Origin: JBLHKS01 sp047620505
Lineage (GTDB): Bacteria > Verrucomicrobiota > Verrucomicrobiia > Verrucomicrobiales > DEV007
NCBI GenBank assembly: GCA_047620505.1
Contig: JBLHKS010000006.1
Coordinates: 35,917 to 99,916 of the forward strand
Reading direction: 5' to 3'
DNA length: 64,000 nucleotides
Numbering within the stretch: the first letter of the stretch is position 1; each line of letters starts with the position of its first letter. The position numbers and the translations under genes were made by a program. The notes under the pieces are model-generated. The model did not search any database. It saw only the letters and a list, made by a program, of their open reading frames with translations, and was not told where the DNA came from. Shown here piece by piece: positions 61,461 through 64,000 of the stretch.

Positions 61461-62063
61461 TCATCCCCGATACGGCTCGAAGTCGTCGTCCACATTCTGG
61501 AGTTCATCGGTCTTGACGCCGTAAATCGTCGTCACTTGCGCGTTGGAAGCTGTTCGCTCAAACCACGCGGCGGAACACCAGGGATACTGGTTCGCCACCG
61601 ATACAAGACCGTGCTTCACAGGATTCTGGTGGGTGTAATTCAGGCGCGCGAGGTAAGAACTTTCAAAGGTCAGTTGGGTGTCGCGGAAGTTGTGCCAAAC
61701 GCGACGTCCTTCAGTACCGTCCAGCAGGTTTATGGTCGTCGACGTCGATGAATGCAGCTGCGCGAGGAAAGTCGACAGCGATGCCGCGTCGTCCTCCTCC
61801 TCGGGCGAATGAGCGACGAAGTGGTAATGATTGGAGAACACGGCCCATGCCTCCAGTCGCCAATGAAAGCGATCCGCGAGGCGGAGCAATTTGTCATGAA
61901 GGATGCGGAGGCGCTTTCGGCTGCCGAAATAGTGCTCCTTGCGGTAGGTCGCGGCGGTAACGAAGTAGGTTCCGCGTTCGGAGAGGCGATGGGTTGGGGC
62001 ATGCGGCCAAGTGAACGAGCCGGAATCGGAGCTGTGATTTTGATCGTCTCCCGATTCATGCAT
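61461..62063 (-). CDS. REP-associated tyrosine transposase (RAYT, Y1/HUH family)
   Basis: This is 200 residues. RGTYFVTAATYRKEHYF is the N-terminal strand of Y1 transposases, FSNHYHFV (H79, H81) the HUH metal site, and LNYTHQNPVKHGLV the helix with the candidate catalytic tyrosine, ending YPWCSAAWF. RAYTs are domesticated relatives of IS200/IS605 transposases that mobilise REP hairpins. Consistent with this, related 35-bp-armed hairpins flank the gene on both sides (61319-61437 and 62149-62285). Confidence 0.88.
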   Translation of the reverse strand: MHESGDDQNHSSDSGSFTWPHAPTHRLSERGTYFVTAATYRKEHYFGSRKRLRILHDKLLRLADRFHWRLEAWAVFSNHYHFVAHSPEEEDDAASLSTFLAQLHSSTSTTINLLDGTEGRRVWHNFRDTQLTFESSYLARLNYTHQNPVKHGLVSVANQYPWCSAAWFERTASNAQVTTIYGVKTDELQNVDDDFEPYRG

Positions 62064-62148
62064 GGAAGGAAGTTAGGAAAAAATTGGCGGTGTGCAAGTT
62101 TTTGGGCTGATGCAAATCACGGCTTGATGTCGACGATATGATATGGAG

Positions 62149-62285
62149 TGCGGTGGGGAGCCTCAAGCGAGACACCGCTTTCGCATTGCCAGTGAGCGTG
62201 GTTTTGGCCGTTTGGTGCACGGCATTCCGGAAGGAGGTCGTTAGACCGTTCGAAAGCGGTGTTTCGCCTTGGGCTCCCCACCGCA
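62149..62285. repeat. REP-like hairpin element, right of RAYT (complete)
   Basis: Arms 62149-62183 and 62251-62285 are inverted repeats matching at 31 of 35 positions, each with GGTGGGGAGCC at the tip and ACACCGCTTTCG at the base. The rest of 62064-62398 (335 bp without a gene) shows nothing else recognisable. Confidence 0.8.
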
Positions 62286-62398
62286 ATCCGAAATCACTGC
62301 TTGATCGTGATAGGGTGCGGCGCGCTGATTTCGCAATGCGGAAGCAGCAGCTGAAAACGCCCAGCGATTGTCTGAGATGGGAATGAGAGACCGCGTCT

Positions 62399-64000
62399 TC
62401 AAGCCGTCGCTTCTGCTTTCGGCGCGCGCTTGATCAATGCGTAAACGCAGGGAATCAAGAACAGTGTCAGGATCGTCGAAACGACCATTCCGCCGATCAC
62501 GGCGCGGGCGAGGGGGATCATCGCTTCGTTGCCGGGCAGCAGCGCGAAGGCGAACGGCGCCATCGATGCCAGGAGCGTGGCTGAGGTCATGAGAATCGGG
62601 CGTACGCGGATTTTTGCGGCGGCGAATGCGGCTTCGAATGGGGTTTTGCCGGTCAGCAGCTGCTGGTTGGCGAATTCGACGAGCAGGATGCTGTTGTTGA
62701 CTACAACGCCGATCAAAAGCAGCGCGCCCATCAGCGATTGGATGTTTAAGGTCGTGCCGGTCAGGAAAAGCGCGAAGACAACTCCGGCCATCGCCAGCGG
62801 GACGGCGAGCATGATGATTAATGGATCGAGGAAGGACTTGAACTGCGCCATCAAAATCAGGAAGACGAGGAACGCGGCGACGATCAGGCCGAAGCCGATG
62901 TTGGCGGCGCCTTCGCGCATCGTTTTGACCGGGCCTTGCATTGAAACGGTGACGCCGGCGGGGAGTTTGAGGCCGGCGAGCTTATCTTCGACGTCAGCGA
63001 CGACCGAGGCGACGTCGCGGCCTTCAACATTGACGTAAACGTTGTTAACTCGGGAAATGTCCGCGTGGGCGATCTCGCCGGGAATGTTGACGCGATGGAC
63101 TTCGGCGACGTTGGAAAGCGGGATCGTCGTCGGGCCGCGGTCGGTCGAAATGCGAAGCGGGAGGTTGCGGAGTTCGTCTAACGTTTCGGCTTTGTTATCG
63201 CCTAACTGAACGCCCATGAAGAAATCTTTGCCGTCGGGCGCGACCCAGATCATCGAGGTGTAGCCGGTGCTCGAGCCGTACGCGGTGAGGACGTTTTTGG
63301 CGATTTCTTCTTGGGATAAGCCGTAAAACGCGGCGCGAGTCCGGTCGACCTGAATGTCGAGCTGCGGGTAGTCGAGCATCTGAGCGATCTGAACATCGGC
63401 GGCACCCGGAATATCGAGCATCGCAGTTTCGATGATTTCGGCAGCCTCGCGGCCGGTTTCGAGCTTGCCTGTTTTGATCTCGATGTCGATCGGAGTCGGC
63501 GCTCCTTCGTTGAGCGCGGCGTTGATGATTCCGCCGGTGACGAACAAGAATTTCTCATCGGGAAAGTCGGCTTTCCACTTGGCGCGCAGCTCGCTAACGT
63601 AGTTGCTCGTTGATTTATCTCGGCCGTCGCTATTGAGATTAACGATGATGTAGGCCGTATCTGGACCGGAGTTTGAGCTTAGGATCGTGGAGAATCCCGC
63701 GCCTTTTCCAACCGGCAGGCCGATGTTTGAAATGATGGATTGGACGTGCTCCTCGCCGATCGTTTCCTTCACTGATTCCTCGAGGCGCGCGACGATTTGC
63801 TCGGTCTTTTCCAGGCGTGTGCCGGGGACTGTTTTGATGCGAACTTCAAAAGTGCCGGCGTCGACTTCGGGAAAAAGTTCGGCCCCGAGTGTTGGGAAAA
63901 GGAGGAACATCCCGACTGCGGCCCCGCCAATCGCGGCAATTGTGATCGGGCTTCCGCGCATCGCGCCACGCAGCAGCTGCTGGTAGAGACCGCGAGGCTT
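62399..64000 (-). CDS. RND efflux transporter, AcrB/CusA superfamily (5' end outside window)
   Basis: The frame is open from the stop at 62399 to the right edge, showing the C-terminal about 533 residues. FPTLGAELFPEVDAGTFEVRIKTVPGTRLEKTEQIV is the start of the second periplasmic repeat, DYPQLDIQVDRTRAAFYGLSQEEIAKNVLTAYG a porter subdomain, and LNIQSLMGALLLIGVVVNNSILLVEFANQQLL the conserved membrane motif. It ends in IPCVYALIKRAPKAEATA. It pumps small molecules or metals across the envelope with a membrane fusion protein (presumably upstream, outside the window) and probably the TolC-like protein here. Perfect palindrome copies lie at 62654 and 63971. Confidence 0.92.
   Translation of the reverse strand, partial: KPRGLYQQLLRGAMRGSPITIAAIGGAAVGMFLLFPTLGAELFPEVDAGTFEVRIKTVPGTRLEKTEQIVARLEESVKETIGEEHVQSIISNIGLPVGKGAGFSTILSSNSGPDTAYIIVNLNSDGRDKSTSNYVSELRAKWKADFPDEKFLFVTGGIINAALNEGAPTPIDIEIKTGKLETGREAAEIIETAMLDIPGAADVQIAQMLDYPQLDIQVDRTRAAFYGLSQEEIAKNVLTAYGSSTGYTSMIWVAPDGKDFFMGVQLGDNKAETLDELRNLPLRISTDRGPTTIPLSNVAEVHRVNIPGEIAHADISRVNNVYVNVEGRDVASVVADVEDKLAGLKLPAGVTVSMQGPVKTMREGAANIGFGLIVAAFLVFLILMAQFKSFLDPLIIMLAVPLAMAGVVFALFLTGTTLNIQSLMGALLLIGVVVNNSILLVEFANQQLLTGKTPFEAAFAAAKIRVRPILMTSATLLASMAPFAFALLPGNEAMIPLARAVIGGMVVSTILTLFLIPCVYALIKRAPKAEATA

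Larger units (their letters stand above)
797..63982. repeat. Highly iterated palindrome CAGCAGCTGCTG (29 perfect copies across the window)
   Basis: Perfect 12-bp copies start at 797, 2442, 3919, 4837, 7136, 10068, 11842, 13630, 15414, 16822, 18951, 22562, 23913, 25626, 27024, 31379, 33013, 39133, 40864, 42187, 44705, 47677, 50761, 52259, 53920, 57961, 59818, 62654 and 63971. Copies with one change start at 5428, 6022, 9483, 12465, 21757, 28189, 29550, 33896, 35638, 36175, 38296, 52599, 55945 and 58773; with two changes at 45705 and 47347. In coding copies the phase gives QQLL 18 times, AAA 9 times and SSC once; one perfect copy is intergenic. The motif equals its own reverse complement and so has no orientation. 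Confidence 0.95.

Noticed and set aside
61291..62398. CRISPR array suggested by repeated blocks
   Set aside because: Only two copies exist, they flank the transposase gene rather than unique spacers, and each is itself an inverted repeat.
240..63200. Frequent GTTAGG/CCTAAC hexamers as a second iterated motif
   Set aside because: A rough tally of about 20-25 is near or below the number expected by composition (about 30 for both strands).
797..63982. The iterated palindrome as Chi, KOPS or a DNA uptake sequence
   Set aside because: Those signals work by orientation. CAGCAGCTGCTG equals its reverse complement and cannot specify a direction, so these explanations fit poorly.
797..63982. The palindrome as ordinary poly-Gln/poly-Ala or codon bias
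   Set aside because: It occurs in three codon phases and between genes, with the full 12 bp intact, which no protein-level or codon-level effect explains.

Overview
The window reads like a chromosomal segment of a member of the Verrucomicrobia or a close PVC relative. Seen: formylglycine-type sulfatases, a DUF1080 protein, an SHD1-domain hydrolase, a FAD oxidoreductase with golvesin-like ends, a DUF4058 protein, a bacterial AP2-domain protein, TAT-exported Gfo/Idh oxidoreductases and many secreted proteins. The taxonomic call is an inference from that mix; there is no rRNA and I found no tRNA. Genes are densely packed on both strands and several convergent pairs overlap by 9-40 bp.

Layout. 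1-12.5 kb: a MoxR/DUF58/BatA (MoxR-VWA) system split into two blocks, MoxR plus an SRAP protein on one side and a giant TPR/PQQ-propeller protein, DUF58 and a BatA-like VWA protein on the other. Between them sit a GC-rich TIR-WD40 gene, a hypothetical gene and a hairpin cluster. 12.7-20.1 kb: a zinc-ribbon membrane protein, dGTPase, an M19 peptidase homologue, then an RNA-repair operon (RNA ligase with a frameshift, coupled to an HD-polynucleotide kinase). 20.2-31.5 kb: a stand-alone nSTAND ATPase, a GT28 glycosyltransferase, a lactonase, membrane proteins, a secretin-like protein with an internal duplication, a sulfatase and a thioredoxin/CxxCH/PDZ protein. 31.5-48.8 kb: mainly secreted glycan, sugar and oxidoreductase functions (GH26-like, DUF1080, methyltransferase, FAD oxidoreductase, amidohydrolase, Gfo/Idh, second sulfatase), a truncated haemoglobin and a hybrid histidine kinase. 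An AT-richer patch with an AP2 protein and a pseudopilin-like protein lies at about 36.5-37.8 kb. 48.9-64 kb: a RelE-like toxin-antitoxin pair, a TAT oxidoreductase, an enolase-superfamily enzyme, a complete Fe(III)-type ABC importer, a gingipain-like peptidase, a TolC-type protein, DUF4058, a RAYT transposase flanked by its REP-like hairpins, and an RND pump running off the right edge.

The outstanding signal is not a gene. A perfect 12-bp palindrome, CAGCAGCTGCTG, occurs 29 times in 64 kb, plus 16 copies with one or two changes. Chance predicts well under one. It lies in genes on both strands and in all three codon phases (encoding QQLL, AAA or SSC) and occasionally between genes. Perfect copies are never closer than 918 bp. 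It therefore looks like a highly iterated palindrome comparable in style to cyanobacterial HIP1 but with a different sequence. I know of no description of it, and no cognate protein can be assigned from this window.
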